A stretch of DNA of 64,000 nucleotides from Pseudonocardia petroleophila (GCF_014235185.1 NZ_CP060131.1:317501-381500); one strand, 5' to 3'; shown: positions 26,411 through 35,285, counted from the first letter of the stretch. The notes: a model not told the origin generated them from the sequence alone. Numbers and translations are program-made.

Positions 26411-28237
26411 ATGCCGACGCCGCAGACCCCCGCCACGGGCGACCAGCCCCGCCGTCCCACCGTCGCCGACCACATCGTCGACCGGCTGGCGTCGTGGGGC
26501 GTGCGGCACTACTACGGCTACCCCGGCGACGGCATCAACGGCATGACCTCGGCCCTGCAGCGGCGCGGGGACACGCGGTTCGTGCAGGTGCGCCACGAGG
26601 AGACCGCGGGGTTCGCCGCGACCGCGCACGTCAAGTACGGCGGCGGGACGATCGGGGCCGCGCTGGTCACGTCGGGTCCGGGCGCGATCCACCTGCTCAA
26701 CGGCCTCTACGACGCGAAGCTCGACCACCAGCCGGTCGTCGCGCTCGTCGGCCAGACGGCGCTGACCGCGCAGGGCGGCGGCTACTACCAGGAGGTCGAC
26801 CTCCTCTCGCTCTACAAGGACGTCGCGGGCTTCCAGGCCCAGCTCGACGACCCCAGCCAGGTCCGCCACCTCGTCGACCGCGCCTGCCGCACCGCGCTCG
26901 CGCACCGCACCGTCGCCGTGCTCGTGCTGCCCAACGACGTCCAGGACCTCGACGCCGTGCTCGACCCGCCGCACACGCACGCCCACTACGCCACCTCCAA
27001 CGCCCCCAGCACCCGCTCGACCGTGCCGCCGGAGGCCGACCTGCGCGCCGCGGCCGAGGTGCTGCGCGGCGGGGAGAAGGTCGCGATGCTCGTCGGGCAG
27101 GGCGCGTTCGGTGCCGAGGCCGAGGTGGCGGCGATCGCCGAGCGGCTCGGCGCCGGGGTGGCGACCGCGCTGCTCGGGATGGCCGTGGTCGACCAGCGCG
27201 AGCCGTGGGTCACCGGCGCGCTCGGGCTGCTGGGCACCGTCCCCAGCTCGTACCTCATGGCGCACTGCGACCGGCTGCTGATCGTCGGCTCCAACTCGCC
27301 CTACACCGAGTTCTACCCGCCGGAGGGGCTCCCGGCGGTGCAGATCGACATCGACGGCGCGCAGCTGGGCCTGCGCTACGCCACCGAGGTCAACCTCACC
27401 GGTGACGCCGCCCCGACCCTGCACGCGCTCGACGCCCTGCTCGCCGACCACACCCCGCCGACGGACTGGCGGGCCGACATCGCCGAGCGCACGGCGTCGT
27501 GGCGGAGCGGGCAGCTCCGGGTCGCGCAGCAGGACGCCGAGCCGCTCAACCCGCAGCGGACCCTCACCGAGCTCGACGACCGGCTGCCTGCCGACGCGAT
27601 GGTCGCCGTCGACTGCGGCACCGTGACGGCCTGGTACGCGCGGCACCTGCACGTGCGGCCCGGGATGCTGGCATCGCTGTCGGGCACGCTGCTGTCGATG
27701 GGCGGGGCCATGCCCTACGGCATCGGCGCGAAGTTCGCGCACCCCGACCGCCCGGTGTTCGCCCTGCTCGGCGACGGGGCGATGCAGATGAACGGCGTCA
27801 ACGAGCTGATCACCGTCGCGAAGTACTGGCGCGAGTGGGCCGACCCGCGGTTCGTCGTGCTCGTGCTCAACAACCGCGACCTCGCGTTCGTCAGCTGGGA
27901 GCAGCGGGCCTCCGAGGGCACCCCGAAGTTCGACGCCAGCCAGGACGTCCCCGACGTCGACTACGCGGCGTGGGCCCGCACGCTCGGCCTGCAGGGCATC
28001 CGGGTCGACGACCCGGCGCAGGTCGGCCCGGCCTGGGACGCCGCGCTGGCCGCCGACCGGCCCGTCGTCATCGACGCGGTGGTGGACCCCGCCGAGCTGA
28101 TGATCCCGCCGCAGTTCACGCGGGAGCAGGCCGTCAACACGGCGAGCTCGATCATCCGCGGCGACTCCGACTGGCGCGGGATCCTGCGCCGCGGCGTCCC
28201 CGCGGCCGTCGCGACGCTGCTCCCGCACCGGTCCTAG
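26411..28237 (+). CDS. Thiamine-pyrophosphate enzyme, pyruvate oxidase / acetolactate synthase-like
   Basis: A 608-residue TPP enzyme with all three domains. PYR domain: WGVRHYYGYPGDGING and QVRHEETAGFAATAHVK, holding the catalytic Glu. Central domain: VAMLVGQGAFGAEAEVAAIA. C-terminal domain: LLGDGAMQMNGVNELITV then VLNNRDL, the GDG-NN diphosphate site. It resembles PoxB-like oxidases and related thiamine enzymes more than the anabolic acetolactate synthase, since no regulatory-subunit gene follows. The exact keto acid cannot be read from the sequence. Its TAG overlaps the stop of the convergent XRE gene (CTAG). Confidence 0.85.
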   Translation: MPTPQTPATGDQPRRPTVADHIVDRLASWGVRHYYGYPGDGINGMTSALQRRGDTRFVQVRHEETAGFAATAHVKYGGGTIGAALVTSGPGAIHLLNGLYDAKLDHQPVVALVGQTALTAQGGGYYQEVDLLSLYKDVAGFQAQLDDPSQVRHLVDRACRTALAHRTVAVLVLPNDVQDLDAVLDPPHTHAHYATSNAPSTRSTVPPEADLRAAAEVLRGGEKVAMLVGQGAFGAEAEVAAIAERLGAGVATALLGMAVVDQREPWVTGALGLLGTVPSSYLMAHCDRLLIVGSNSPYTEFYPPEGLPAVQIDIDGAQLGLRYATEVNLTGDAAPTLHALDALLADHTPPTDWRADIAERTASWRSGQLRVAQQDAEPLNPQRTLTELDDRLPADAMVAVDCGTVTAWYARHLHVRPGMLASLSGTLLSMGGAMPYGIGAKFAHPDRPVFALLGDGAMQMNGVNELITVAKYWREWADPRFVVLVLNNRDLAFVSWEQRASEGTPKFDASQDVPDVDYAAWARTLGLQGIRVDDPAQVGPAWDAALAADRPVVIDAVVDPAELMIPPQFTREQAVNTASSIIRGDSDWRGILRRGVPAAVATLLPHRS

Positions 28238-29100
28238 CCGGCCGGTGCGGCCGGTGCCCGCGCGGCGTCGTCGCTGCCCCAGCCGGCCAGCAGCGGCAGG
28301 ACCCGCGCGGTCGGCGAGTCGGGCTCGACGGTGTAGACGACCAGGCGCTGGTCGGGGTCGTGCGGCGGTGACACCGCCTCGATGCCGAACACCAGCGGGC
28401 CGGCGGTGGGGTGGGCGATCCGCTTGACGACCGACGTGTGGTCGCGGACGCCGTGGTCGTCCCACCACCGGGCGACGTCGGCGTCGGCGCTGCACAGCTC
28501 GGTGACGAGCGCCGCCAGCCTGCGGTCCTCGGGGCGGCGGCCCGCCTCCAGCCGCAGCGCCCCCACCGCGGCGGCGGCGAAGTCCGGCCAGTTGACGATC
28601 CGCTCGCGCGCCGACGGGTCGGTGAACAGGTACCGGACGAGGGACGAGCCCGGCTCCAGTGGCCGCCCGAGCACCGCGGGCAGCAGGGCGTTGCGGGCCA
28701 GCACCTCGGCGCGGCGGCCGAGCAGGAGCACCGGGAGGTGGTCGAGCGCGGTCATCAGCCGGAGCAGCCCGGGGTCGGCCTGCTGCGGCGCCTCTCCCCC
28801 GCCCGCCCGGCGCCGGGTGGCCGGGGCGGCGAGGTCGCGCAGGTGGGCGCGCTCGACATCGTCGAGGCGCAGGGCCCTGGCCAGCGCGTCGAGCACCGAG
28901 TCGGTGACGGTCGGCTGCCGGCCCTGCTCCAGGCGGCTGTAGTGGTCGGGGCTCAGCCCGGCGAGCACGGCGAGCTCCTCCTTGCGCAGGCCGGGGACCC
29001 GACGCGCGCCGGGGAACGGCGTGATCCCGGCCTGCGCCGGGGTGATCCGGTCGCGCCGGGAGCGCAGGAACTCGCCGAACGCGCTGCGGTCTGGGGGCAC
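28234..29100 (-). CDS. XRE-family regulator with MmyB-like ligand domain
   Basis: A 288-residue protein. Its N-terminal helix-turn-helix (VPGLRKEELAVLAGLSPDHYSRLEQGRQ, split over about 36-63) belongs to the XRE family. The rest (about 105-280), with ALDHLPVLLLGRRAEVLARN, LVRYLFTDPSARERIVNW and HPTAGPLVFGIEAV, is the MmyB-like PAS-type ligand-binding domain common in actinobacteria. GTG at 29100 is the likely start. It is divergent from the SDR gene 102 bases away, and such regulators often control the adjacent oxidoreductase. Ligand unknown. Confidence 0.88.
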   Translation of the reverse strand: MPPDRSAFGEFLRSRRDRITPAQAGITPFPGARRVPGLRKEELAVLAGLSPDHYSRLEQGRQPTVTDSVLDALARALRLDDVERAHLRDLAAPATRRRAGGGEAPQQADPGLLRLMTALDHLPVLLLGRRAEVLARNALLPAVLGRPLEPGSSLVRYLFTDPSARERIVNWPDFAAAAVGALRLEAGRRPEDRRLAALVTELCSADADVARWWDDHGVRDHTSVVKRIAHPTAGPLVFGIEAVSPPHDPDQRLVVYTVEPDSPTARVLPLLAGWGSDDAARAPAAPAG

Positions 29101-29202
29101 CCGACGAGCCTAGGCACGCGAGCCGCGACCGTGCCTGGTCACGCCGTGCCCCGGCGGCGCTCGCCCTGGGCCCGCCGGCCGGCGGTGCGTAGACACGACG
29201 AC

Positions 29203-29964
29203 ATGACCTCCAGCCTGCAGGGCCGCCACGCCGTCGTCACCGGATCCACCAGCGGCATCGGTGCCGCCATCGCCCGCACGTTCGCCGCCGAGGGGGCCAG
29301 CGTCGTCGTCAGCGGCCGCGACCGGGCCCGCGGCGAGGCCGTCGTCGAGGAGATCGCCGGGGCGGGTGGCACCGCGACGTTCGTGCCGTCCGACCTCGCC
29401 GGGTCCCCCGACGACGTCCGCGCGTTCGCCGCGGCCGCCACCGCCGCCCTCGACGGGCGCGTGGACGTCCTCGTCAACAACGCCGCCGTCTGCCCCGCCG
29501 TCACCACGACCGACCTGACCGACACCCAGCTCGACGAGGCCCTCGCCGTCAACGTCCGCGCGCCGCACGTCCTCGTCGCCGCGCTCGTCCCGGCGATGGC
29601 CGGGCGCGGGGACGGCGCCGTCGTCACGATCGGGTCGTGGATGGCGTCGGTGGGCAGCCCGATCGTCGGCCTCTACGCCGCGACCAAGGCCGCCGAGCAG
29701 CAGCTCACCCGCAGCTGGGCGGCGGAGTTCGGGCCGTCGGGGGTGCGGGTGAACACCGTGTCCCCCGGCGTCACGCGCACCCCGATCAACGACGGCGACG
29801 GGGACCTCCTCGACCGGATCGCCGCCGGCACCCCGGCCGGGCGGACCGTCGCCCCGGAGGACGTCGCCCGCGCCGTGGCCTGGCTCGCCTCGTCCGACGC
29901 CGCGCTCGTGCACGGCGTCACGCTCCCCGTCGACGGCGGGATCAGCAGCACCCGCCCGTTCTGA
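29203..29964 (+). CDS. Short-chain dehydrogenase/reductase
   Basis: A 253-residue classical SDR. The NAD(P)-binding TGSTSGIGAAIA is at about 14-25, NNAA at about 89-92, the catalytic Ser in VTIGSWMAS, then YAATK (Tyr-x-x-x-Lys) near 157-161, and SPGVTRTP. The C-terminus VDGGISSTRPF is typical. ATG at 29203 is clear. It is divergent from the XRE/MmyB regulator, a frequent pairing where the regulator governs the reductase. The substrate is unknown. A short 12-base gap separates it from the convergent ligase gene. Confidence 0.92.
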   Translation: MTSSLQGRHAVVTGSTSGIGAAIARTFAAEGASVVVSGRDRARGEAVVEEIAGAGGTATFVPSDLAGSPDDVRAFAAAATAALDGRVDVLVNNAAVCPAVTTTDLTDTQLDEALAVNVRAPHVLVAALVPAMAGRGDGAVVTIGSWMASVGSPIVGLYAATKAAEQQLTRSWAAEFGPSGVRVNTVSPGVTRTPINDGDGDLLDRIAAGTPAGRTVAPEDVARAVAWLASSDAALVHGVTLPVDGGISSTRPF

Positions 29965-29976
29965 CGCCCGCCGGGG

Positions 29977-31089
29977 CTACTGCAGCGCGAGCGTGCGCAC
30001 GGCCTGGCGCGCGGCCGCCCCTCCGGCGTCCAGCGCGATCCCCATCGCGGTGGGGACGTCGAGGTCGTCGAGCAGGGCCGTGCGCACGGCCGCGACGTCG
30101 GCGTCCGAGCCGCCGCCGGTGGCCGCGGCTCGGTAGAGGCGGTCCAGCCGCTCGGCGGCGACGTCGAGGTCCTCCGGCCGGTACTCCCAGTCGGCCGTCC
30201 ACTCGCGCTCCAGGAGCAGCAGCCGCAGCGCGGCGCCGGGGTGGCGGGCGAGCAGGTCGCCGACCAGCACGAGGTTGCCGGTCGACTTCGCCATCTTCGC
30301 GCCCTCGACGTGCACGGTGCCGACGGGCATCCGCCGCCGCGCGTACGGGACCGCACCGGTGGCCGCGGTGGCCAGCGCGACCTGGTAGGCGTGGTGCGGG
30401 AAGGCCAGGTCGGCGCCGCCGATCAGCACGTCGACGGTGCCGCCGAGGGTGGCCAGGGCCATCGCCGCGCACTCCGCGTGCCAGCCCGGCCGCCCCGGCC
30501 CCCACGGGCTCGGCCACGACGGGCCGGCGTCGTCGGCGGGCCACCAGACCGGCACGTCGAACGGGTCGTCGCGGCGGGGGTCGTCGGGGTCGTCGCCGTT
30601 GGCGCGGGCCAGGGCGAGCGCGGTGTCGACGTCCAGGCCGGCCGCCGCGGGCACCCCGGCGCCGCGGAACCAGACCCCGCCCCCGCGCTCGTAGGCCGCA
30701 CCCGCCCCGAGCAGGGCCGCCGCCAGCGCGACGACGTGCCGGACGTGGTGGCGCGCGTGCGGCTCGTGGTCGGGGCGCCGGACGTGCAGGGCGGCGAGGT
30801 CCTGCTCGACGGTGAACTCCTGCGAGAGCCCGAACTCGTCGTAGGGCTTCCCGCGTTCCGCCGCGGCCCGGGTGAGCTCGTCGTCGATGTCGGTGACGTT
30901 GCGCGCGACGACCGTGTCGGTCCCCGTCATCCGCATCACGCGGGCGACCGTGTCGGCCCACACGAACGTCGAGGCGTGGCCGAGGTGGGTGACGTCGTAC
31001 GGGGTGATGCCGCAGACGTAGAGGCGGGCGGGGACGGTGAGCGGCACGGGGGCACCGCACAGCGTCAGGGTCGGGTCGGATGCGGTCAC
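29977..31089 (-). CDS. MshC/CysS-family cysteine ligase
   Basis: A 370-residue class I aminoacyl-tRNA-synthetase-like enzyme. HLGH (about 35-38) is the HIGH motif and KMAKS (265-269) the KMSKS variant. The expected zinc ligands are Cys26, Cys207 and His232. The first block CGITPYDVTHLGHA matches MshC (cysteine:glucosaminyl-inositol ligase of mycothiol synthesis) better than true cysteinyl-tRNA synthetases, which read CGPTVYD. The protein is somewhat shorter than usual MshC (about 410). GTG at 31089 follows a GGGGAG run; an upstream GTG at 31146 would add 19 residues. A paralogue with a different amine acceptor is possible. Confidence 0.75.
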   Translation of the reverse strand: MTASDPTLTLCGAPVPLTVPARLYVCGITPYDVTHLGHASTFVWADTVARVMRMTGTDTVVARNVTDIDDELTRAAAERGKPYDEFGLSQEFTVEQDLAALHVRRPDHEPHARHHVRHVVALAAALLGAGAAYERGGGVWFRGAGVPAAAGLDVDTALALARANGDDPDDPRRDDPFDVPVWWPADDAGPSWPSPWGPGRPGWHAECAAMALATLGGTVDVLIGGADLAFPHHAYQVALATAATGAVPYARRRMPVGTVHVEGAKMAKSTGNLVLVGDLLARHPGAALRLLLLEREWTADWEYRPEDLDVAAERLDRLYRAAATGGGSDADVAAVRTALLDDLDVPTAMGIALDAGGAAARQAVRTLALQ

Positions 31090-31195
31090 CTCCCCATCCT
31101 GGCAGTGCCCGCCCCCCGACCGTTCGGCGACGGATGCCGTCACCACGACGCACTGTCCGTAGTGGAGTCGTCACCTGATCGGTACCGTCCCCGGA

Positions 31196-31516
31196 ATGCT
31201 CATCTGGGTGACGCTGACCGTCGGTATCGCCGTCATCGTGCTCGGGTCGCTGGCGATGACGCGGGTGGACGAGCGCTGGCGCGCCGCGCACCTGCAGTGC
31301 TGCCGCTGCCTGCGCACCTGGTACGGCCGGGAGAAGATGTGCGAGCGCTGCGGCGCGCGCGGCAACGAGTACGACTGGCTCGCCGTGAAGTACGCCGGGT
31401 TCCCCACCCACGACTGGCAGGGCTACCTCGACACCGGCCCCATCCCGGTCGTGCGCATCCCCGGCCAGCGCGCGGAGGAGGCGTTCGGCGCCCCCGCGAA
31501 GGAGCTCTCCGCGTAG
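31196..31516 (+). CDS. Small membrane protein with zinc-ribbon-like cysteines
   Basis: A 106-residue protein: one N-terminal transmembrane segment (about 3-20, IWVTLTVGIAVIVLGSLA), then a cytoplasmic-looking domain with CCRCLRTW and CERCGARG at about 34-56, which looks like a two-CxxC zinc ribbon. I do not recognise the family. ATG at 31196 follows a possible TACCGT -10 by about ten bases, so the message may be nearly leaderless. Its stop lies two bases before the convergent UbiB-like gene. Confidence 0.7.
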   Translation: MLIWVTLTVGIAVIVLGSLAMTRVDERWRAAHLQCCRCLRTWYGREKMCERCGARGNEYDWLAVKYAGFPTHDWQGYLDTGPIPVVRIPGQRAEEAFGAPAKELSA

Positions 31517-31517
31517 G

Positions 31518-32843
31518 TCACGCGGCGAAGCCCGGCACCTGCTCCTCGACGATCCCGCGGGCGGCCACCGTGCAGTCGAGCTGCGCGAGGATCGCCATCC
31601 AGCCCGAGAGCACCCGCAGCACCAGCACGTGCTCCGGCGGCAGGTTCAGCGCGCGGCCGGTGCCCTGGAACGCCCGGTTGTTCGGGTTCGCGACCCGCGC
31701 GCCCTGCCGCGCCATCCACGCGCGCGTGAAGTGGAACTCCTCGTCCCGCAACGGGTCGGCGAGGGCACCGACCCAGCGCAGGACGTCGGCGTCGGGGGCG
31801 TCCGGGGCGAGGAAGCCCTCGGCCACGAGCAGGTCGGTGAGCGGGCCCTGCTCGCCGTCGGCGGTGAGCCGCAGCATGCGGACGAGCACGGGCGGGATGC
31901 CGTCGGGCAGCCGCGCCACCGCCCCGAAGTCGATCATCCCGAGCCGTCCGTCGTCGAGGACGAGGAAGTTGCCGGGGTGCGGGTCGGCGTGCAGCAGGCC
32001 GACCGTCGACGGCGAGGCGAACATCGTCTCGACGATCGTGTGCGCGTGACCGTCCCGTACGGCCTGCTCGGCGTCGTCGGCGGCGGGGACGCCGATCAGG
32101 CGGCCCAGCGGCACGCCGTCGAGCCACTCCGAGACGAGGACCTTCGGGGCGGAGGCGACGACCGCGGGGACGTGCAGACCCGCCGTCCCGGCGAAGGCGG
32201 CGGCGAACGCCCGCTGGTGGTCGGCCTCGGTGCGGTAGTCGACCTCCTCGAGCATGCGGTCCCGCAGCTCCCGGATGAGGGCGCGGGCGTCGAGCCCGGG
32301 CAGGAGGGAGCCGAACAGGCCGGCGAAGCGCTGGAGCTGGCGCAGGTCGGCGTCGAGGGCGACGTCGGCTCCGGGGTACTGCACCTTCACCGCGACCGGG
32401 CGCCCGTCGTGCCAGACCGCGCGGTGGACCTGTCCGAGGCTGGCCGAGGCGACCGGCTCGTCGTCGAAGTCGCCGAAGCGCTCCCGCCACGACGACCCCA
32501 GCTGCTCGGCGAGCATCCGGTGCGCCTCGCGGGCGGGCATCGGCGGGCCCGCGGTCTGCAGCTTCGCGAGCGCGTCGTGGTAGCCGTCGGCGAACTCGGG
32601 CGGCACCATCGCGTCGTAGACGCTCAGGGCCTGGCCCAGCTTCATCGCGCCGCCCTTGAGCCGGCCGAGCACGGCGAAGAGCTGCTCGGCGTTGCGGGCG
32701 GCGGTGGTGGAGGCGACCTCGTCGGCGTCGGCGCCGGTCAACGACCGGCCCCAGCCGGCGACGGCGCGCCCGGCGAACCCGAGCGGCAGCATCGCCAGGC
32801 GGGCCGAGCGGGCGACTCCGCTGCGGGGGATCCCGTCGGACAT
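31518..32843 (-). CDS. ABC1/UbiB (AarF)-family atypical kinase
   Basis: A 441-residue UbiB/ADCK-type kinase-like protein. Family motifs are present: KGGAMKLGQ near 63-71 (the KxGQ motif), ASLGQVHRA (Ala-rich loop), VAVKVQYPG with the active-site Lys, HADPHPGNFLVLDDG (catalytic loop) and IDFGAVARL (DFG). Such proteins assist isoprenoid-lipid (quinone) metabolism at the membrane in other bacteria. Here no quinone genes are adjacent. ATG start at 32843. A 46-base palindrome lies just upstream (32856-32901). Confidence 0.88.
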   Translation of the reverse strand: MSDGIPRSGVARSARLAMLPLGFAGRAVAGWGRSLTGADADEVASTTAARNAEQLFAVLGRLKGGAMKLGQALSVYDAMVPPEFADGYHDALAKLQTAGPPMPAREAHRMLAEQLGSSWRERFGDFDDEPVASASLGQVHRAVWHDGRPVAVKVQYPGADVALDADLRQLQRFAGLFGSLLPGLDARALIRELRDRMLEEVDYRTEADHQRAFAAAFAGTAGLHVPAVVASAPKVLVSEWLDGVPLGRLIGVPAADDAEQAVRDGHAHTIVETMFASPSTVGLLHADPHPGNFLVLDDGRLGMIDFGAVARLPDGIPPVLVRMLRLTADGEQGPLTDLLVAEGFLAPDAPDADVLRWVGALADPLRDEEFHFTRAWMARQGARVANPNNRAFQGTGRALNLPPEHVLVLRVLSGWMAILAQLDCTVAARGIVEEQVPGFAA

Positions 32844-32855
32844 CGGATCAACCTA

Positions 32856-32901
32856 CTCGTGCGCGGAAAAGGTGGCTGAAGCCACCTTTTCCGCGCACGA
32901 G
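32856..32901. repeat. 46-bp palindromic element, copy A (perfect hairpin)
   Basis: A perfect inverted repeat with 22-base arms and a two-base GA loop, starting CTCGTGCGCGGAAA and ending TTTTCCGCGCACGAG. It lies between the Rpf-like gene and the UbiB gene and could end or stabilise the Rpf transcript. Two further elements of exactly 46 bases with the same outer arms lie at 35301-35346 and 37197-37242. Confidence 0.85.
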
Positions 32902-32905
32902 CGTC

Positions 32906-33244
32906 TCAGCGCAGGCCGAGCTCGCGCGAGCAGGCGGGCCAGGCGCCCCAGCCCTGCCCGTCGAGCACGCGCTCGGCGACGGCGATCTGCTCGGCGCGGC
33001 TGGCGTCGTGCGCGTTGCCCTCACCGCCGTAGGCGCGCCAGGTGGACGGGGAGAACTGCAGGCCGCCGGAGTAGCCGTTCCCGGTGTTGATGTTCCAGTT
33101 CCCGCTGCTCTCGCACTCGGCGAGGGCGTCCCAGGTGGAGGCCGGTGCGGCGTTCGCGGTGCCGGCCATCAGCAGCGGGGCGGCCACGGCGGCGGTGCCG
33201 ACGAGGGCCAGGCTGGCGGAGAAGGACAGGGAGGTGCGCGACAT
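32906..33244 (-). CDS. Rpf-like secreted transglycosylase
   Basis: A 112-residue secreted protein. Signal peptide about 1-34 ending TANAAPA, then a single resuscitation-promoting-factor (transglycosylase-like) domain: STWDALAECESSGNWNINT holds the catalytic Glu next to the first Cys, and GGLQFSPSTWRAYGG follows. A second Cys near the C-terminus (WPACSREL) would close the usual disulfide. It cleaves peptidoglycan and can stimulate regrowth of dormant cells in related genera. It lacks LysM or G5 domains, so it is a minimal Rpf. A leader of about 160 bases precedes the ATG. Confidence 0.9.
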   Translation of the reverse strand: MSRTSLSFSASLALVGTAAVAAPLLMAGTANAAPASTWDALAECESSGNWNINTGNGYSGGLQFSPSTWRAYGGEGNAHDASRAEQIAVAERVLDGQGWGAWPACSRELGLR

Positions 33245-33441
33245 GCGTGTGGATCCAGGTTCCGAATCCCGCGTCACCCGGTGGTTCCGGCCCCCGTCCC
33301 GCCTCGTGTGATCGAGGGACCGACGACCGCGGGACGGGGTGCGTGGTGACGCGGCGGTGTCGGCTCGTCCGTGCAACGCCCGGCCACCATCGTGGGCCGG
33401 ACGGTCGCCGACGGTAGGCGCCGCTCCCCCGCGCCGGTCAA
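33245..33441 (-). promoter_or_regulatory. Promoter and long leader of the Rpf-like gene
   Basis: On the minus strand TTGACC (33441-33436) and TACCGT (33416-33411) form a plausible promoter with a 19-base spacer. Transcription would start near 33404, leaving about 160 untranslated bases with several GC-rich helices. Rpf genes of actinobacteria often carry a c-di-AMP (ydaO) riboswitch here; I could not confirm its conserved core by eye. Confidence 0.4.
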
Positions 33442-33528
33442 GTTCGGACACCGGTGACGAATCACACCGCCGCCCCCACCTGCCGATCCGCGGCCCGTCA
33501 CCCGGCCCCGCGTGATGGGGGCCACCGC

Positions 33529-34398
33529 TCAGCCCAGGCCCAGCATCCGCACCGCGTTGTCCTTCATGATCAGCGGGCGGACCTCGTCCTTGATCTCCAG
33601 CGTCGCGAAGTCGGCGATCCAGCGGTCCGGGGTGAGGACGGGGAAGTCGGAGCCGAACAGCACCTTGCGCCGCAGCATCGAGTTGGCCGCGCGCACGAGC
33701 TGGGGCGGGAAGTACTTCGGGGACCAGCCGGACAGGTCGATGTAGACGTTCGCCTTGTGCGTCGCCATCGAGATCGCGGCGTCCTGCCACGGCACGGACG
33801 GGTGCGCGAGCACGACCGTCAGCTCCGGGAAGTCGGCGGCGACGTCGTCGAGCAGCATCGGGTCCGAGAGCCGCAGCTTGATCCCGCGCCCGCCCGGCAG
33901 CCCGGCCCCGATCCCGGTCTGGCCGGTGTGGAACAGCGCGGGCACGCCGGCCTCGGTGATCGCCTCGTAGAGCGGGTAGAACGCCGGGTCGTTGGGCGTG
34001 AAGCCCTGCAGGCTCGGGTGGAACTTGAACCCGCGGACGCCGTGCGCGTCGACGAGCGACCGGATCCGGCGCACCGACGCCGCCCCGCCGTGCGGGTCGA
34101 CCGAGCCGAACGGGATGAGCACGTCCGGGTGCGCGGCCGCGGCGTCGGCGATCTCCTCGCTGGACAGGGCCGGGTGACCGGTCGCCGTCGTCGCGTCGAC
34201 GGTGAACACGACCGCGGCCATCCGCCGCTCGCGGTAGTGCGCGGCGATGGTCTCGACGGTCGGCGTGCGGTCCTGGTCGGCGCGGAAGTAGGCCGCCGAG
34301 GCGTCGAGCAGCTCCTGGTCCAGTGACAGGCAGCCGTGGCCGTCCTGCTCGACGTGGACGTGGACGTCGATGGCGTCGATGGCCGACAGGTCGATCAC
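33529..34398 (-). CDS. Amidohydrolase 2 (ACMSD-like) family hydrolase
   Basis: A 289-residue TIM-barrel metal enzyme. The N-terminal metal motif is IDVHVHVE (about 9-16), then GFKFHPSLQGF, VVLAHPSVPW and a terminal LFGSDFPVLTP with the conserved Asp. Relatives decarboxylate or hydrolyse carboxylic acids. In a coumarate-type pathway an enzyme of this family (CouO in Rhodococcus, from memory) splits a beta-keto thioester by hydrolytic retro-Claisen cleavage. Because this gene ends an operon of ligase, hydratase and dehydrogenase genes, a similar job is likely here, but this is inference. GTG overlaps the upstream stop. Confidence 0.8.
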   Translation of the reverse strand: MIDLSAIDAIDVHVHVEQDGHGCLSLDQELLDASAAYFRADQDRTPTVETIAAHYRERRMAAVVFTVDATTATGHPALSSEEIADAAAAHPDVLIPFGSVDPHGGAASVRRIRSLVDAHGVRGFKFHPSLQGFTPNDPAFYPLYEAITEAGVPALFHTGQTGIGAGLPGGRGIKLRLSDPMLLDDVAADFPELTVVLAHPSVPWQDAAISMATHKANVYIDLSGWSPKYFPPQLVRAANSMLRRKVLFGSDFPVLTPDRWIADFATLEIKDEVRPLIMKDNAVRMLGLG

Positions 34399-35285
34399 GG
34401 GGACTCCTCCTTCGCGGCGAGCACCGCGCGGACCACGGTGTCGCGGTAGCGCGCGAGGGCGGCCGGGTCGACGCCGGCCAGCTCCTCGTCGACGCCGTCG
34501 ACGATCTTCTTCTCGAGCTCGGGGGTCATCACGGGGTGGCCCAGGTCGCGCCACCAGGCCTCGGTGGGCGGGCCGAGGTGCTCCAGGACGTGCGCGATCC
34601 CGCCCGGACCGCCGGAGAGGTGCTGGTTGGCGAACGGGCCGAGGACCGCCCAGCGCAGGCCGGGGCCCTGCGAGATCGCGGTGTCGATGTCGGCGACCGA
34701 GGCCACCCCGCGGTCGACGAGCGAGTACGCCTCGCGCCACAGCGCGGCCTGCAGCCGGTTGGCGATGTGCCCGGGCAGCTCCTGGCGCAGCCGGATCGGC
34801 TTCTTGCCGACGGAGGCGTAGAACGCCATCGCCGCGTCCATCGCCGCCTCCGACGTGCGCTCCCCCGGCACGACCTCCACGAGCGGCACGAGGTGCGGCG
34901 GGTGGAACGGGTGGCCGACGACGACGCGCTCCGGGTGCCGGGCCGCCGCGCGGGCGATCGCGGTCGGCAGCATCCCCGACGAGCTGCTGGCCAGCACGAC
35001 GTCGGAGCGCGCGGCCCCGTCGAGGACGGCGAACAGCGCGTGCTTCACGTCCTCGCGCTCCGGGGCGTTCTCCTGGACGAAGTCGGCGGCCGCGGCGGCC
35101 CGTCCGGCGTCGGCGGTGAAGGTGAGCCGGGCGGGATCGGCGCCGATCTCCGCGACGCCCTCGCGCAGCCGCCGCTCCGCGCCGGGCGCGGGGTCGCTCG
35201 CCACCACGTCGAGGCCGTGCAGCAGGAAGTGCGCCGCCCAGCTGACGCCGATCGCGCCCGTCCCGATCACGGCGACAGTGCTCAC
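34395..35285 (-). CDS. 3-hydroxyacyl-CoA dehydrogenase family protein
   Basis: A 296-residue NAD-dependent dehydrogenase. It begins STVAVIGTGAIGVSWAAHF (Rossmann GxGxxG), followed by DFVQENAPE and VLASSSSGMLP. GHPFHPPHLVPLVEVVPG contains the catalytic His. The helical C-terminal domain has ANRLQAALWREAYSLV. It fits single-domain 3-hydroxyacyl-CoA or carnitine-dehydrogenase-like enzymes. GTG at 35285 overlaps the stop of the ligase gene (GTGA) and its own stop overlaps the amidohydrolase start. It would oxidise the beta-hydroxyacyl-CoA made by the hydratase in the same operon. Confidence 0.88.
   Translation of the reverse strand: MSTVAVIGTGAIGVSWAAHFLLHGLDVVASDPAPGAERRLREGVAEIGADPARLTFTADAGRAAAAADFVQENAPEREDVKHALFAVLDGAARSDVVLASSSSGMLPTAIARAAARHPERVVVGHPFHPPHLVPLVEVVPGERTSEAAMDAAMAFYASVGKKPIRLRQELPGHIANRLQAALWREAYSLVDRGVASVADIDTAISQGPGLRWAVLGPFANQHLSGGPGGIAHVLEHLGPPTEAWWRDLGHPVMTPELEKKIVDGVDEELAGVDPAALARYRDTVVRAVLAAKEESP

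Noticed and set aside
33245..33404. Firm annotation as ydaO riboswitch
   Set aside because: Location and length fit, but the conserved core could not be recognised by eye; left as an unassigned leader.
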